DNA of 37,587 bases from Bacillota bacterium (GCA_021323605.1 JAJPKS010000078.1:1-37587), one strand, 5' to 3'. Shown: positions 1-10,243, counted from the first letter of the stretch. Notes: a model not told the origin generated them from the sequence alone. Numbers and translations: made by a program.

Positions 1-188
1 GCCTCCAGCTCGTCGACCAGCGGTCCCAGCCTGGGGTCGATGGCCACCGCCTCGGCCCGCCGCTCGGCCAGGAAGCGGCGCAGCGCCAGCTCGATGCTGG
101 CCTCGAGGTCGCCGGTGGAGATGGTGGGTGTCGTGATCGCTGTGGCCCTCGTGATGGCAGAACCCCTCCGGAAGTGTGTTACGACCAC
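1..188 (-). CDS. Polyprenyl (geranylgeranyl) diphosphate synthase family protein, N-terminal fragment truncated at window edge
   Basis: Minus-strand reading ...ITTPTISTGDLEASIELALRRFLAERRAEAVAIDPRLGPLVDELE resembles the N-terminus of trans-polyprenyl synthetases. The only canonical in-frame start I found is GTG at 186-188; the start is uncertain. Confidence 0.45.
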   Translation of the reverse strand, partial: MVVTHFRRGSAITRATAITTPTISTGDLEASIELALRRFLAERRAEAVAIDPRLGPLVDELE

Positions 189-447
189 GTGCAACGCCGC
201 AGGACCGGGATCGGGTTCGCCTGAATCCAACCGTACCGAGGCGGCGGCCTCCGGGTCGACCGGCGCCGCTCGCGGGCCGGAGCGGGATCCCCGGCCGGAC
301 CTGGCCGCCCCCGACCCCGGTCCCGGCGTCGTCGCCGGGGAGGCCCGCCGGACGGGATTCCCGCCCACCGCAACTGGGCTCGGGTCCCGGTCTCCGCCTC
401 AGAGGACGGTGGCGGCCGGACCACTCCCCGGCTAGTCTGGCCGCGAC

Positions 448-1665
448 GTGCGGCACCTGGCGGTCGACTCCCTGTTCCTGCTGACGGGGATGCCCGCGGC
501 GCTCTGCTCCCTGTGGCTCCTCGTCCTCGCCGCCGCCAGCGGGTGGCATCGGCCGGCGCCGCCGCCGGCCGAGCCGCGACGCCGCCTGCTGGTGCTCGTC
601 CCGGCCCACGACGAGGAGGAGATGATCGGGTCCTGCGTGACCTCTCTGATGGCGCAGGACTACCCACCCGACCTGCGGCGGGTCGTGGTCGTGGCCGACA
701 ACTGCACGGACGGGACGGCGGCGGCCGCGGCCGGGGCCGGCGCCGAGGTGTGGGTTCGCGACCAGCCCGGGCTCAGGGGCAAGGGACCGGCGCTGCGCTG
801 GGCCTTCGATCGTCTGCCCGACCTGGACCCCGCGCCCGACGCGGTCGTCGTCGTGGACGCCGACTCGGTCGCGGATCGGGCCTTCCTGCGGGAGCTGGAG
901 GCGGTCTTCAGCCGGGGTCACCCGGTGGTGCAGGCCGACGACGTCCTGGCCGAGCGGCCGGGCGATCGGCGTGCCCTGCTCGAGGCCGCGGCGCTCCTCC
1001 TCCGCAACCGGGTCCGGCTCTCCGGCCGGGCGGCGCTCGGGCTCCCTGCCCTGCTCTGCGGGAACGGCATGCTGATCGCTCGCTCGGTCCTGGCGCGACA
1101 TCCCTGGACCGCCTACTCGATCGCCGAGGACGCGGAGTACTCGCTGATCCTGCTCGCGGCGGGGGTGCCGATCGGCTTCGCGAGGAGGGCGACGGTCCTC
1201 GCCCAACCGACGCCCGGGGTTCGCGGGATGTACACCCAGAGCCTGCGCTGGGACGGCGGTCGGCTCCAGCTGGCGCGGCGCTGGACCCTGCGCCTGATCC
1301 GCCTGGCCCTGGTGGGCCGTGACCCGTTGCTCCTGGCCACCGCCTGCGAACTGGCGATGCCGCCGCTCAGCGCGCTCGCCACCGCAAGCCTGACCGGGAG
1401 CGGGGTCGCGATCGCGCTGGTCGCGGCCGGGCTGATCCCTCCCTGGGCGGCCGCTTCCTGGGCAGGGGCCCTGCTGATCCTGCCCCTCTACCTGGTGGTC
1501 GGGCTCCGGAGCGGCGGCGCCCCGTTGCGGGTTGCCGTCGCCTTCCTCCTGGCGCCCTGGTTCCTGGCCCGCAAGCTGCGCGTGTACTGGCACCTCCTGA
1601 GCGGCCGGGCGGGAGGACACTGGATTCGCACCCAGCGGCCCTCCGAGGCCGGCCTGGAGCGGTAG
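448..1665 (+). CDS. Glycosyltransferase family 2, membrane-associated
   Basis: GTG start. Motifs LVPAHDEEEMIGSCVTSL, VVVADNCTDGT, VVDADS, AEDAEYS and QSLRWDGGR, with C-terminal hydrophobic segments. Confidence 0.9.
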   Translation: MRHLAVDSLFLLTGMPAALCSLWLLVLAAASGWHRPAPPPAEPRRRLLVLVPAHDEEEMIGSCVTSLMAQDYPPDLRRVVVVADNCTDGTAAAAAGAGAEVWVRDQPGLRGKGPALRWAFDRLPDLDPAPDAVVVVDADSVADRAFLRELEAVFSRGHPVVQADDVLAERPGDRRALLEAAALLLRNRVRLSGRAALGLPALLCGNGMLIARSVLARHPWTAYSIAEDAEYSLILLAAGVPIGFARRATVLAQPTPGVRGMYTQSLRWDGGRLQLARRWTLRLIRLALVGRDPLLLATACELAMPPLSALATASLTGSGVAIALVAAGLIPPWAAASWAGALLILPLYLVVGLRSGGAPLRVAVAFLLAPWFLARKLRVYWHLLSGRAGGHWIRTQRPSEAGLER

Positions 1666-1726
1666 GGGGAGGTTCGCGGCGCCGCGGCTCGAGGAGTCGG
1701 CGGGGCGACCGCCACGAGGCGTCTTC

Positions 1727-2350
1727 TTACTCGAACCTCGGGAACGGATCGGCCAGCACGTAGGACGGATCGCTCAGGCCGCGGGTGCCGATCGGTCTGG
1801 CCGGCACGCCGGCCACCACCGCCAGCGGCGGCACGTCCCGGGTGACCACGGCGCCCGCGGCCACGATCGCCCCGCGCCCGATGGTGACGCCGGGCAGGAC
1901 GATGGCCCGGAGGCCGATCCACACGTGGTCCTCGATCACGACCGGGAGGCTCTGCACGGCGAAGTCAGGGTCGGCGCTTCGATGCTGGGTGGTGATGATC
2001 GCCACCTCCGGCGAGATGCTGACGTTGTTCCCGATCTTCAGCGGGCCACGGGCATCCAGTAAACAGCAGCGGTTGATCCGGGTGTGCTCCCCGATGATCA
2101 GATGGTGGTCCCTCCGAAGCCGCCCCGGGGCGAAGAACCAGATGTAGCAGTTGAGGTGGATGCCCGAGCCTCTGCCCATCTGCACCCCGAGCAGCTCTCG
2201 GTACCAGAGATGGCGGATCGAGAACGACGGAACGTGGTTGATGACGTGGTTGGTGAGGTAGTTGACCAGGCGGATGGCGGTCAGCTTGAGACCTCGTTCT
2301 CGGGTCGGGGTCGCCGCCCCGCCGGCCGCCAGCGATCGGGTTACGGGCAT
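1727..2350 (-). CDS. Left-handed beta-helix (hexapeptide repeat) acyltransferase, WcaF/NodL type
   Basis: Hexapeptide-like repeats ([18 protein letters not shown]...[51 protein letters not shown]). Start taken at MPVTRS, inside the longer listed ORF. Confidence 0.85.
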   Translation of the reverse strand: MPVTRSLAAGGAATPTRERGLKLTAIRLVNYLTNHVINHVPSFSIRHLWYRELLGVQMGRGSGIHLNCYIWFFAPGRLRRDHHLIIGEHTRINRCCLLDARGPLKIGNNVSISPEVAIITTQHRSADPDFAVQSLPVVIEDHVWIGLRAIVLPGVTIGRGAIVAAGAVVTRDVPPLAVVAGVPARPIGTRGLSDPSYVLADPFPRFE

Positions 2351-2459
2351 CCCTTGCTCCCCGATCCCCGAGGGCGGTGAGGCGCCGGGTCCGGGCCGGG
2401 CATTCCGCGCGTCCCCGCGAGCACGCGCCGGGGCCGGAGGCCGCAACCACCCGCTCCGC

Positions 2460-3731
2460 TCACGGAGTCCCCGAGGAGACCGAATCCGGAGCCGTCTCCG
2501 CCGCCGGACGTGGCTCGATCCTGGCCACTCCACTCGGGGTCCGGCCGCCGGCACGCAGCAATCCACGCACCACCTGCAGATAGGATTCGCGCTGGATGGG
2601 CCAGCGGTAGGCCTCGTTCACCCTGGCCGCGTGCTCGACCAGCTGCTCGCACCGCTGCGGACAGTCGTGCAGCCTCCGGATGGCCCTGGCCAGGTCGTCG
2701 AGGTCGGAGGCATCGAACATCTCGAAGCAGTCGTCATCGAAGTAAGCCTCGACCGCCGCCGTCCGCGACACGAGCTGCGGGCGCCTCATAGTGATGAAAT
2801 CGAACATCTTGTTGCAGTGGGTGAGGTCACGGAAGACGTCTCGCTTCATCGCCACCACGCCCACGTCCGCATCGGCGATCCCGGCCAGCATCTGCTCGAT
2901 CGGCACGAATCCCTCGCTGAACCATACCCGATCGTTCAACCCCAGTTCGTCGACCAGCTCTCGCAGCCGGGCCCGGAAGGAGCCGTCGCCGAAGATTCGG
3001 AGCCGGAGTTCCGGGATCTGGTCGCGAAGGACGGCCATGGCACGGATCACCGTGTCGTGGCCGTAGCGCTCCTCGATGGTGCCGTGGCAGACGAGATCGA
3101 AGCGTCCCGGCTGGCGGGGCCGGGGCGGGAAGCGGGAGGGGTCGAAGACCTCCTCGTTGGCGGCGTTCAGGATCACGGTGACCTTGGCGGCGGGCGCGCC
3201 CCTCTCGATGAACACCGCCCGCATCTGCTCGGTGCAGGTCAGGACCCGGTCGGCGAAGTGGATCGCCATCTGCTCCAGCCAGCCGATCACGCGGACGAAG
3301 GGATGGTCCATGTCCACACCGAACCGGCTGGCGAAGAACTCGGGCATTGGCTCCTGGAGGTCGAGGACGACCGGCGTCCCGGTCAGCCTGGGCAGCAGGG
3401 CCGCGAACACCAGGGTGTCCGGGAGAGAGTGCACTTCCACCAGCTGATAGGGACGGCGAAGATGCAGCCAGGAGGCGAGCAGCAGGGCCCGGAGCATGAA
3501 GAGGCCGTACTGAGCGATGTGACCGAGCTTGCTCAGGCCGTGTCCCGTCCTTCCCGGGATCCCGAGGCGGCGGATGACGATCCCCGGAAGCTCCTCTCGG
3601 GGAAGGTCTCCGGGCGTCCGCTCGCAGATGACATCGACCTCGTGGCCGTCCGAGACCAGGGCGTCGAGGGCCCGCTTGACGCGAGGGTCGTAAGGGACGT
3701 GACCCTGCCGGATGAGGAGGACTCGCGCCAC
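2460..3731 (-). CDS. Glycosyltransferase group 1 / GT4
   Basis: [25 protein letters not shown]...[21 protein letters not shown]...[41 protein letters not shown] start chosen at 3731 by homology to typical GT4 N-termini. Confidence 0.88.
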   Translation of the reverse strand: MARVLLIRQGHVPYDPRVKRALDALVSDGHEVDVICERTPGDLPREELPGIVIRRLGIPGRTGHGLSKLGHIAQYGLFMLRALLLASWLHLRRPYQLVEVHSLPDTLVFAALLPRLTGTPVVLDLQEPMPEFFASRFGVDMDHPFVRVIGWLEQMAIHFADRVLTCTEQMRAVFIERGAPAAKVTVILNAANEEVFDPSRFPPRPRQPGRFDLVCHGTIEERYGHDTVIRAMAVLRDQIPELRLRIFGDGSFRARLRELVDELGLNDRVWFSEGFVPIEQMLAGIADADVGVVAMKRDVFRDLTHCNKMFDFITMRRPQLVSRTAAVEAYFDDDCFEMFDASDLDDLARAIRRLHDCPQRCEQLVEHAARVNEAYRWPIQRESYLQVVRGLLRAGGRTPSGVARIEPRPAAETAPDSVSSGTP

Positions 3732-4032
3732 CTTCGTCCCTCCTTCAATCGTGCTGGGCGGGCGTGGCCAGGGAAAACCATCCGATGGTCGACATCGCTC
3801 CCTCCAACCTCCCCTCGAACCACGGGTTCGAAGGGTGCCGGGACGCACCGCGATCTCCCTCCTGACTGTTTCGCGGCCGTTCCCCGGCGTATCTCGCAGC
3901 GTATCTAGCTACGAACTGGTGACACTGCGGAATGGGGTATTCGCTCTAGGCGCAGGACAGGGATTTCGATCCCCCTAGGCAGGATGTCCCCACCGGCCGG
4001 GACCGAGGTCTCTCTCTCCTCCGACCGTTTCC

Positions 4033-5694
4033 ATGGTCATCCCCAACCTGGAGCCGCACAATTCGGAGTCCGATGAGGAGTCAGGTCACGCTGTGAACGG
4101 CCCGCTGCGCCGGCATCATTTCGGGATGCTGGCGGCTTTCCTCGTCGTCCTGCTCGTTCTGGCCACGATCTGGCTCCTGGCACAGGGAGGTCGGGGAAGC
4201 GGGGAGGAGAGATCCGGAGACCTCCGGGCCTCGGTCGACATCGATGCCGCCGTGCCCATCGGCAGCTGGCAGACACGTCTCGGGACGCAGTTCGTGTATC
4301 CGGGCAACCTGGCCGCTCCCGGCGCTCGGTCGGCCTGGCGCCTGCTCGCTCCCAGCCTGGTCCGCATCAACGCCACCACGGACGGTTGCTGTTGGGCCGG
4401 GGGGCCGCCGCCCGCGATTCCGGAGGGCCTCCAGCGGAACTCCTGGGACTTCTCGTCCCTGGACGACATGATCCACGACGCGAAGGGCGTCGGTGCGCAG
4501 GTCGATCTCGACATTGCCTACGCCCCCGACTGGATGTGGGATTGCAGTCGGCGGCCGGGGTCCATCAGGGATCCTTCGTTCCAGGTCTACGCGCACTACA
4601 TGGCCCAGCTCGTGAGCTACTACAACCGCGGGATCATGACGGCCGACGACGGCCACGTCTACGTCAACCCGGAGGGCACCCGGGATCGCATCGCCTACTG
4701 GGAGATCTGGAACGAACCCGACGCCGTCGGCCTCGGCTGTCCCCAGGGGTCGGCACCGCTCTCGCCCAAGCAGTACCGCACCATGTGGGACGCCGTGGTG
4801 CCCGCCATGATCGCGGTGGACCCCTCCATCGAAGTGCTCGGTCCGGCCACCTCGAACGCGATCACCGGTGCGTCGCCGGACTACGTGCCGGCGCTGGTCA
4901 CCGGGGAGACGCGGCCTCCCGACATCGTGAGCTTCCACGGTTACGGCGGATGGGACAACGCACAGTCCGATGCCTTCCTCTTCGAGGGCGATCCATCCCG
5001 TTCCTACGGCTCGTGCTGCGGGCTGCGCGGCATCGATGCCGGACTGAAACAGGTGATCGGATGGACTCGAGGCATGCCGACCTGGATCACGGAGATCAAC
5101 GTGAACGCCGCCCACTCCAACGATCCAGCTCGGCGGCCGTGGACGGCCTTCGGCGCGGCATGGTTCAGCGCTGCCTTCCTCACCCTGGGCTCGACCGCCG
5201 CCTCCACCCACACCCCTCTGGGGCTCTTTCAGTACCAGTTCGACCACCCCGACGATGGGCAATTCAACCTCGTCGACCGGAACTCGGGGGCGAAGTTGCT
5301 CCCCTTCTGGACACAGTACTATCTGGACCATTACTTTCCGCCGGGGAGCGCGCTCGTCTCGAGCCACTCCTCCCGGGCCGGCATCGCTGTGCTGGCCCTG
5401 AGGCCGCCGGGATCCAGCGACGTCGACGTGCTGGTGGTCGACCGTCAGGTGGACCGCGTCGGCACGGTGGGGGGGGACGGCGTGCCCGCCGACGTGACGG
5501 TGCGTCTCCACGGGGTTCCGGGCGATGGGACGGCAAGCCTGTGGGAGCTCGACCGGAACACCCCGCTCGCCAGAGGTCCGGCAGCGACGAAGCCGCCCGT
5601 GGTCCGGTCGGGGCAGGCCGCCGACGACCTCGCCGTTCACGTCCGGCTGCCGGGCTACGGCGTGGCCGTGCTGCGGTACGCTCCCTCGACCTGA
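4033..5694 (+). CDS. Membrane-anchored glycoside hydrolase, GH39-like (PslG-type) clan A
   Basis: N-terminal TM anchor (MLAAFLVVLLVLATIWLLA). Putative acid/base region YWEIWNEPD and nucleophile region WITEINVNAAHS, in an exopolysaccharide locus. Confidence 0.78.
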   Translation: MVIPNLEPHNSESDEESGHAVNGPLRRHHFGMLAAFLVVLLVLATIWLLAQGGRGSGEERSGDLRASVDIDAAVPIGSWQTRLGTQFVYPGNLAAPGARSAWRLLAPSLVRINATTDGCCWAGGPPPAIPEGLQRNSWDFSSLDDMIHDAKGVGAQVDLDIAYAPDWMWDCSRRPGSIRDPSFQVYAHYMAQLVSYYNRGIMTADDGHVYVNPEGTRDRIAYWEIWNEPDAVGLGCPQGSAPLSPKQYRTMWDAVVPAMIAVDPSIEVLGPATSNAITGASPDYVPALVTGETRPPDIVSFHGYGGWDNAQSDAFLFEGDPSRSYGSCCGLRGIDAGLKQVIGWTRGMPTWITEINVNAAHSNDPARRPWTAFGAAWFSAAFLTLGSTAASTHTPLGLFQYQFDHPDDGQFNLVDRNSGAKLLPFWTQYYLDHYFPPGSALVSSHSSRAGIAVLALRPPGSSDVDVLVVDRQVDRVGTVGGDGVPADVTVRLHGVPGDGTASLWELDRNTPLARGPAATKPPVVRSGQAADDLAVHVRLPGYGVAVLRYAPST

Positions 5695-5787
5695 GGCGGC
5701 GGCGTGGCGGGGAGGGTTCCGTCCGGAGCACCGGCCTTCGGCGGCGGCAAGCGGGACGCGTTCACCTGGCTCGGCTCACCGACCCGG

Positions 5788-5821
5788 GCCACCTGTCCCA
5801 CCGGGCGCCGGGACAGGTGGC
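5788..5821. other. Perfect 12-bp inverted repeat between GH39 and flippase genes
   Basis: GCCACCTGTCCC-accgggcgcc-GGGACAGGTGGC. Confidence 0.6.
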
Positions 5822-5980
5822 GATCCGGCTGGGCCGTCCTCGCCCTGCCGTCTGCCGGTGACCATGGGCGGCGTCCGGCCGCGTCCCCTACAGTGGCCCG
5901 GGAGGAGTAGCACGAGAGCACCGGCACCCGGCCCGGAGCTGACCATCGGGACCCGGAGGAGGGCGGCGGCGCCGGTCGGT

Positions 5981-7459
5981 ATGAGCGTGGCGCCGGCCTC
6001 ACCGCGCCGGCTGGTGCGCAATCTGAGCTTCCTGGGAGGTGGCCAGTTGGTCACCTGGATGCTCACTCTCGTCTGGACGCTGGTCGTCCCGCGGCTGATC
6101 GGGCCCGCGGCGATGGGGTTGATCGTGATGGCGACCGCCGCTGGCGGGATCCTCACCGGGCTGGCCGGCATGGGCAGCAAACCGATGATGGTCAAGGAGG
6201 TCGCCGCCAACCCTCGCCAGGCGCCGCGCCTGCTGGGGACCGCGCTGGTGGTCCGGTCGGCACTGATCATCCCCTGCGCCGGGCTGGTGGCCGGGTACGT
6301 GCACGTCGCCGGTTTCACCGGGGCCAGGGCGACCGCGCTCTACCTGGCGGTCGGGCTGGCCGCCTTCAGCCTCCTGGCGGAGGTGATCCAGGCCGGGCTC
6401 CAGGGCATCGAGCGGATGGGCTTCATCGCCGCCAACGACGTGATCAACAAAGGGCTGCAGACCATCCTCACCATCCCCATGGCCGTGCTCGGGTTCGCTG
6501 CTACCTGGCTGATCGGCCTCCAGGTCGCGGTCGCGGGCCTGGTGACCGGGCTCAACCTGGTCTGGGGTCGACGGTTCCGAATCGAGTGGCGCGTGGACCT
6601 CGACGATCTGGGCGCGTTCCTCATCCACAGCCTCACCTACTGGGCCTATGCCTTCTTCTTCACCTTCTACCTGTGGCTCGACTCCACGCTCCTCTCGCTG
6701 ATGGCTCCGGCGCAGGTGGTGGGCTGGTACGGGGTGGCCACCCGCTTCTTCCAGACCCTGATGTTCCTCCCCGTCATCATCTCCACCGCCTGGTTGCCCA
6801 GACTCGCCGCCGCCTATCAGCGTGATCCGCGGACCCTGGAGGCGACGGCGCGAATCCCCATCGTGCTGGCCATCGTGCTGGGCCTGCCCGTCGCGGCCGG
6901 CGTCGTCCTGGTCTCGCGCCCGCTCGTCCTGTTGCTCTACGGACCGGCCTACGCCCCCTCCGTCCCGGCGCTCCGGTTCCTGGCCGTCACCTGCGTGCCC
7001 ATGTACCTCAACATCGTCCTCAACCAGGTCCTCACCGCGAGCAACCGGCAGCGGGCCTGGACCCGGGTCATGCTGGTGGCCAGCGCCTGCAACCTGGCCA
7101 TGAACCTGGTTCTGATCCGTTTCTTCCAGGCACGAGAGGGCAACGGGGCGGTGGGGGCGGCGTTGAGCATGCTGGGGACCGAGCTGGTGATCGTGGTCGT
7201 GGGCATCTGGCTGTTGCGCGAACACTTCCGCGCCGGCGTGTGGTGGCGCTTCGCGCGGGCCCTCCTGGCCACCGTCGTTATGGCAGTGGCCGCCCGGGCC
7301 GCCGGGAGCCGGTTCGGCCTGTGGCCGGAGGTGGTGGTCGGGATGGCCAGCTTCGCCGTCCTGGCCGTCATCCTCCGCCTGGTCTCGAGCGCCGAGTTGT
7401 CCGAGCTGCTGGGCGGCCAACCGCTGCCCTGGATCGGACGGCGACGCGGGCCACGCTGA
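5981..7459 (+). CDS. Polysaccharide biosynthesis flippase (Wzx/MATE-like, MOP superfamily)
   Basis: MSVAPASPRRLVRNLSFLGGGQLVTWMLTLVWTLVVPRLIGPAAMGLIVMATA... with about 12-14 hydrophobic segments. ATG at 5981, inside the longer listed ORF. Confidence 0.85.
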   Translation: MSVAPASPRRLVRNLSFLGGGQLVTWMLTLVWTLVVPRLIGPAAMGLIVMATAAGGILTGLAGMGSKPMMVKEVAANPRQAPRLLGTALVVRSALIIPCAGLVAGYVHVAGFTGARATALYLAVGLAAFSLLAEVIQAGLQGIERMGFIAANDVINKGLQTILTIPMAVLGFAATWLIGLQVAVAGLVTGLNLVWGRRFRIEWRVDLDDLGAFLIHSLTYWAYAFFFTFYLWLDSTLLSLMAPAQVVGWYGVATRFFQTLMFLPVIISTAWLPRLAAAYQRDPRTLEATARIPIVLAIVLGLPVAAGVVLVSRPLVLLLYGPAYAPSVPALRFLAVTCVPMYLNIVLNQVLTASNRQRAWTRVMLVASACNLAMNLVLIRFFQAREGNGAVGAALSMLGTELVIVVVGIWLLREHFRAGVWWRFARALLATVVMAVAARAAGSRFGLWPEVVVGMASFAVLAVILRLVSSAELSELLGGQPLPWIGRRRGPR

Positions 7460-7460
7460 C

Positions 7461-8699
7461 ATGCCGGTGCGCATCCTGGTGCTCACCGCCGCCCTTCCCT
7501 TCCCCCCGGTCTGGGGGGCCGCGATCCGCAACTACCAGTTCCTGCGCCACCTCGCCTCCCGCCACCGGGTCTGGTTGCTGACCTACGTCCGCCCCGGGGA
7601 CGCGGCGGGCATCGCCGGCCTCGAGGCGGCAGGGGTCACGGTGCGGGCGGTGGCCGATCCCGGAACCGGCAAACGCATGGCCCAGCTCCGCTCGCTGTTC
7701 TCCACACGCTCCTACCTCGGCGGCTGGCTCCACCATGCCGCCATGCAGCACGAGATCGACCGTCTGCTGGCGGAGGAGGACATCGATGTCGTGCTCGTGG
7801 AGGGCAGCCATCTGGCCCGCTTCCGGTTCGGCGGCCGGATTCCCGTCGTCCTGGACGAGCACAACGTGGAATACGAGGTGCTCGAGCGCACGTTCCGGAG
7901 CGAACGTTCGCCCCTGCGCAGGGGGTTCGCCTGGCTCGAGTACGTCAAGTTCCGCCGGGAGGAACGGGCGGCCTGGAGGGCGGCTTCCTGGATCGTGGTC
8001 ACCTCGGAGCGGGAGCGGGACCTGATCCGCCGTGCCGGATGTGTCACCCCCTCGACCTCGGTGCCCAACGGGGTGGACCTCGAGTACCTGGCTCCGTGCC
8101 CGGGCTCCGAGCCCGACCGCCTGCTCTTCACCGGCCGGATCAGCTACCGTCCGAACACCGACGCCGTCCTCCACTTCGTCCGTCGCGTCCTGCCCCTGAT
8201 CCGGCGCCGGCGCCCGGAGGCGAGCCTCACCGTGGTCGGGGCGGGAGCCCCGGTGGAGGTGCGACGGCTGGCGGGACCCCGCGTCGAGCTGACCGGGGCG
8301 GTGGCCGACGTCCGTCCCTACTGGCGCCGCTCGGCGGTCGTGGTGGCGCCGATCCGCTTCGGCGGCGGGACCCGCCTCAAGATCGTCGAGGCGATGGCGA
8401 TGGGCCGGCCGGTGGTGTCGACCTCGCTCGGGTGCGAGGGCCTCGAGGTGACCCCGGGCGAGCACCTCCTGGTGGCGGATTCACCGCCGGACTTCGCCGA
8501 CGCGGTGGTGAGGCTGCTCGAGGACGCCGAGCTGCGGGAGGAGCTTGGCCGTCGGGGACGGCAGCTGGTCGAGGCGCGCTACGACTGGCGGCGGCTATCG
8601 GCCGGGCTGGAGCGGGTCATCGTCCGGGCCGCGCTCGGCCGCCCTGCCACGGGCGAGAGGTCGACTGCTGACCCCCGGGTCGGCCGCTCGGGGCCGTAG
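7461..8699 (+). CDS. Glycosyltransferase group 1 / GT4
   Basis: MPVRILVLTAALPFPPVWGAAIRNYQFLRHLA...FTGRISYRPNTDAVLHFVRRVLP...VVVAPIRFGGGTRLKIVEAMAMGRPVVSTSLGCEGLEV. Confidence 0.92.
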   Translation: MPVRILVLTAALPFPPVWGAAIRNYQFLRHLASRHRVWLLTYVRPGDAAGIAGLEAAGVTVRAVADPGTGKRMAQLRSLFSTRSYLGGWLHHAAMQHEIDRLLAEEDIDVVLVEGSHLARFRFGGRIPVVLDEHNVEYEVLERTFRSERSPLRRGFAWLEYVKFRREERAAWRAASWIVVTSERERDLIRRAGCVTPSTSVPNGVDLEYLAPCPGSEPDRLLFTGRISYRPNTDAVLHFVRRVLPLIRRRRPEASLTVVGAGAPVEVRRLAGPRVELTGAVADVRPYWRRSAVVVAPIRFGGGTRLKIVEAMAMGRPVVSTSLGCEGLEVTPGEHLLVADSPPDFADAVVRLLEDAELREELGRRGRQLVEARYDWRRLSAGLERVIVRAALGRPATGERSTADPRVGRSGP

Positions 8700-10243
8700 C
8701 CATGCGGCCGGCCGGGGCCGGCGAGGGCGCGGGCAGGAGCGGGCGGCGACCGCTCGGCCTCCTCCCCCGCCGCTGCCTGGCGGGCGAGTTCGAGCGCGCC
8801 GAAGAGGGCTCCCATCAGGACCGCGACCCTGAACCAGAAGAAGCCGAGGTCGAGAGCCCCCTGGATCAGATAGGCGGCGATGGCGCACGCCACCAGGAGG
8901 CCGTACAGGACCAGGCCCGGGTGACGTGCCCGGATCAGGCGGCAGGCGCCGACCACGGCGAACCCGATCACCGACCAGAAGACGAGCGCCCCCACGATCC
9001 CCAGGCGCATCCAGACGTAGAGGACGTCGTTGTGCGGGATGTAGTGAATGAAGGGGTCGATCCGGCTCAGGTCGACGATGGGGATCCGGTAGTCGATGGG
9101 CACCCCGTAGCCGCGCCCGATGAGCGGAGACATCCTGATGTTGAGTTCCAGGTTGGCGTTCTCGATGACCCGATAGAGATCGGACGAGGCGTCGCGGGGA
9201 TCAGGCGCGAACAACGACCTCACCGCGGACGCCGGCTCGGCCAGGAGCCCGGTCTGGTTCCAGTACAGCCGGAGGTAGAGTCCGCCGGCAACGGCCATGA
9301 CCACCAGGGCGGCGGTCAGCCGTGGGCGCAGCCGGGGCAGGCGCACCCAGACCAGGACGAGCATCAGGAGCCCGCAGATCCCGAGCTGGAGCCAGGCCGT
9401 GCGCCGGTTGTTGGCCAGGGCGACGATCAGGACCAGGGGAAGGAGCGCGGTGGCGAGACTCCGCAACCGCCCCCGCTGGCCGAAGATCCAGAGCGATCCC
9501 ACCAGGATCACGTAGAGGACGAAGAAGAGCGAGTCCTCGTGGGTCAGCAGCGAGTCCGGGCGCTGGCCGTGGATGAGCATCACCGTGACCACCAGCCAGA
9601 TGCCCTCGATGGCCCGGAGGCCGACGGCGATCACGAACGTCCAGAGCAGCATGGTCAGCGTCGAGAGTTCGGCCGGGAGCTGAACCACGAAGAGGTAGCT
9701 GAGGAAGAGGTAGACCGTGGGCCGGATCTCCCAGATGGCCATCCGGTAGTCGCCGCCGACGGCGAGGCCGTGGACGGTGCCCAGGAGCACGAACGCCAGC
9801 AGGGCGAGGAGGCCGCTCGAGAGGGCGGTCCGCGGCCAGCGAGCGCGGCGTTCGCCGGCTCGGATGAGGATCACGACCCCGAGCATCCCGAGGAGGATCT
9901 CGAAGGGATTGACGTAGACGTTCGACAGCCCGATGGCCGTGTTGAGGCTGGTGAAGAGCCGGAGCTGCTGGGTGAGATCGCCTCCCGGCGCGCCGATCGG
10001 GTCCTGCTCGACCGCCAGGGCGAGGAAGATGAGGCAGAGCACCGCGCTGCGAGGTCGACGCCAGGCCAGGACCGGGAAGAGCAGGGCGAAGATGCCGGCC
10101 AGTACCAGCGGCTTACCGAGGACGGCGATGGCGCCCGCCAGCAGGCCGGCCGCTACCGACGCCACCAGGGTGGCGACGACCACCAGCCGTTCGCGCCGCC
10201 GCCGGTCTCGCTCCAGGACGGCGACCGAGGAGAGGAAGTCCAC
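8579..10243 (-). CDS. O-antigen ligase / polymerase (Wzy/WaaL-like) integral membrane protein
   Basis: Many TM segments, the LALANNRRTAWLQLGICGLLML motif and a large periplasmic loop (MSPLIGRGYGVPIDYRIPIVDLSRIDPFIHYIPHNDVLYVWMRLGI) typical of O-antigen ligase family proteins. Confidence 0.85.
   Translation of the reverse strand: MDFLSSVAVLERDRRRRERLVVVATLVASVAAGLLAGAIAVLGKPLVLAGIFALLFPVLAWRRPRSAVLCLIFLALAVEQDPIGAPGGDLTQQLRLFTSLNTAIGLSNVYVNPFEILLGMLGVVILIRAGERRARWPRTALSSGLLALLAFVLLGTVHGLAVGGDYRMAIWEIRPTVYLFLSYLFVVQLPAELSTLTMLLWTFVIAVGLRAIEGIWLVVTVMLIHGQRPDSLLTHEDSLFFVLYVILVGSLWIFGQRGRLRSLATALLPLVLIVALANNRRTAWLQLGICGLLMLVLVWVRLPRLRPRLTAALVVMAVAGGLYLRLYWNQTGLLAEPASAVRSLFAPDPRDASSDLYRVIENANLELNIRMSPLIGRGYGVPIDYRIPIVDLSRIDPFIHYIPHNDVLYVWMRLGIVGALVFWSVIGFAVVGACRLIRARHPGLVLYGLLVACAIAAYLIQGALDLGFFWFRVAVLMGALFGALELARQAAAGEEAERSPPAPARALAGPGRPHGYGPERPTRGSAVDLSPVAGRPSAARTMTRSSPADSRRQS

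Noticed and set aside
3818-3850. GGGTTCGAAGGG resembling a tRNA T-loop
   Set aside because: Does not fit the T-arm consensus; no cloverleaf.
3940-3985. tRNA-like T-arm (GGATCGAAATCCC on the minus strand)
   Set aside because: Not a proper GGTTCGANTCC loop, and no acceptor, D or anticodon arms could be placed around it.
4081-5640. 519-aa minus-strand ORF antisense to the GH39-like gene
   Set aside because: No recognisable motif; the plus frame has catalytic motifs.
5999-7531. 510-aa minus-strand ORF antisense to the flippase
   Set aside because: Same antisense artefact; the plus-strand frame has coherent TM segments.
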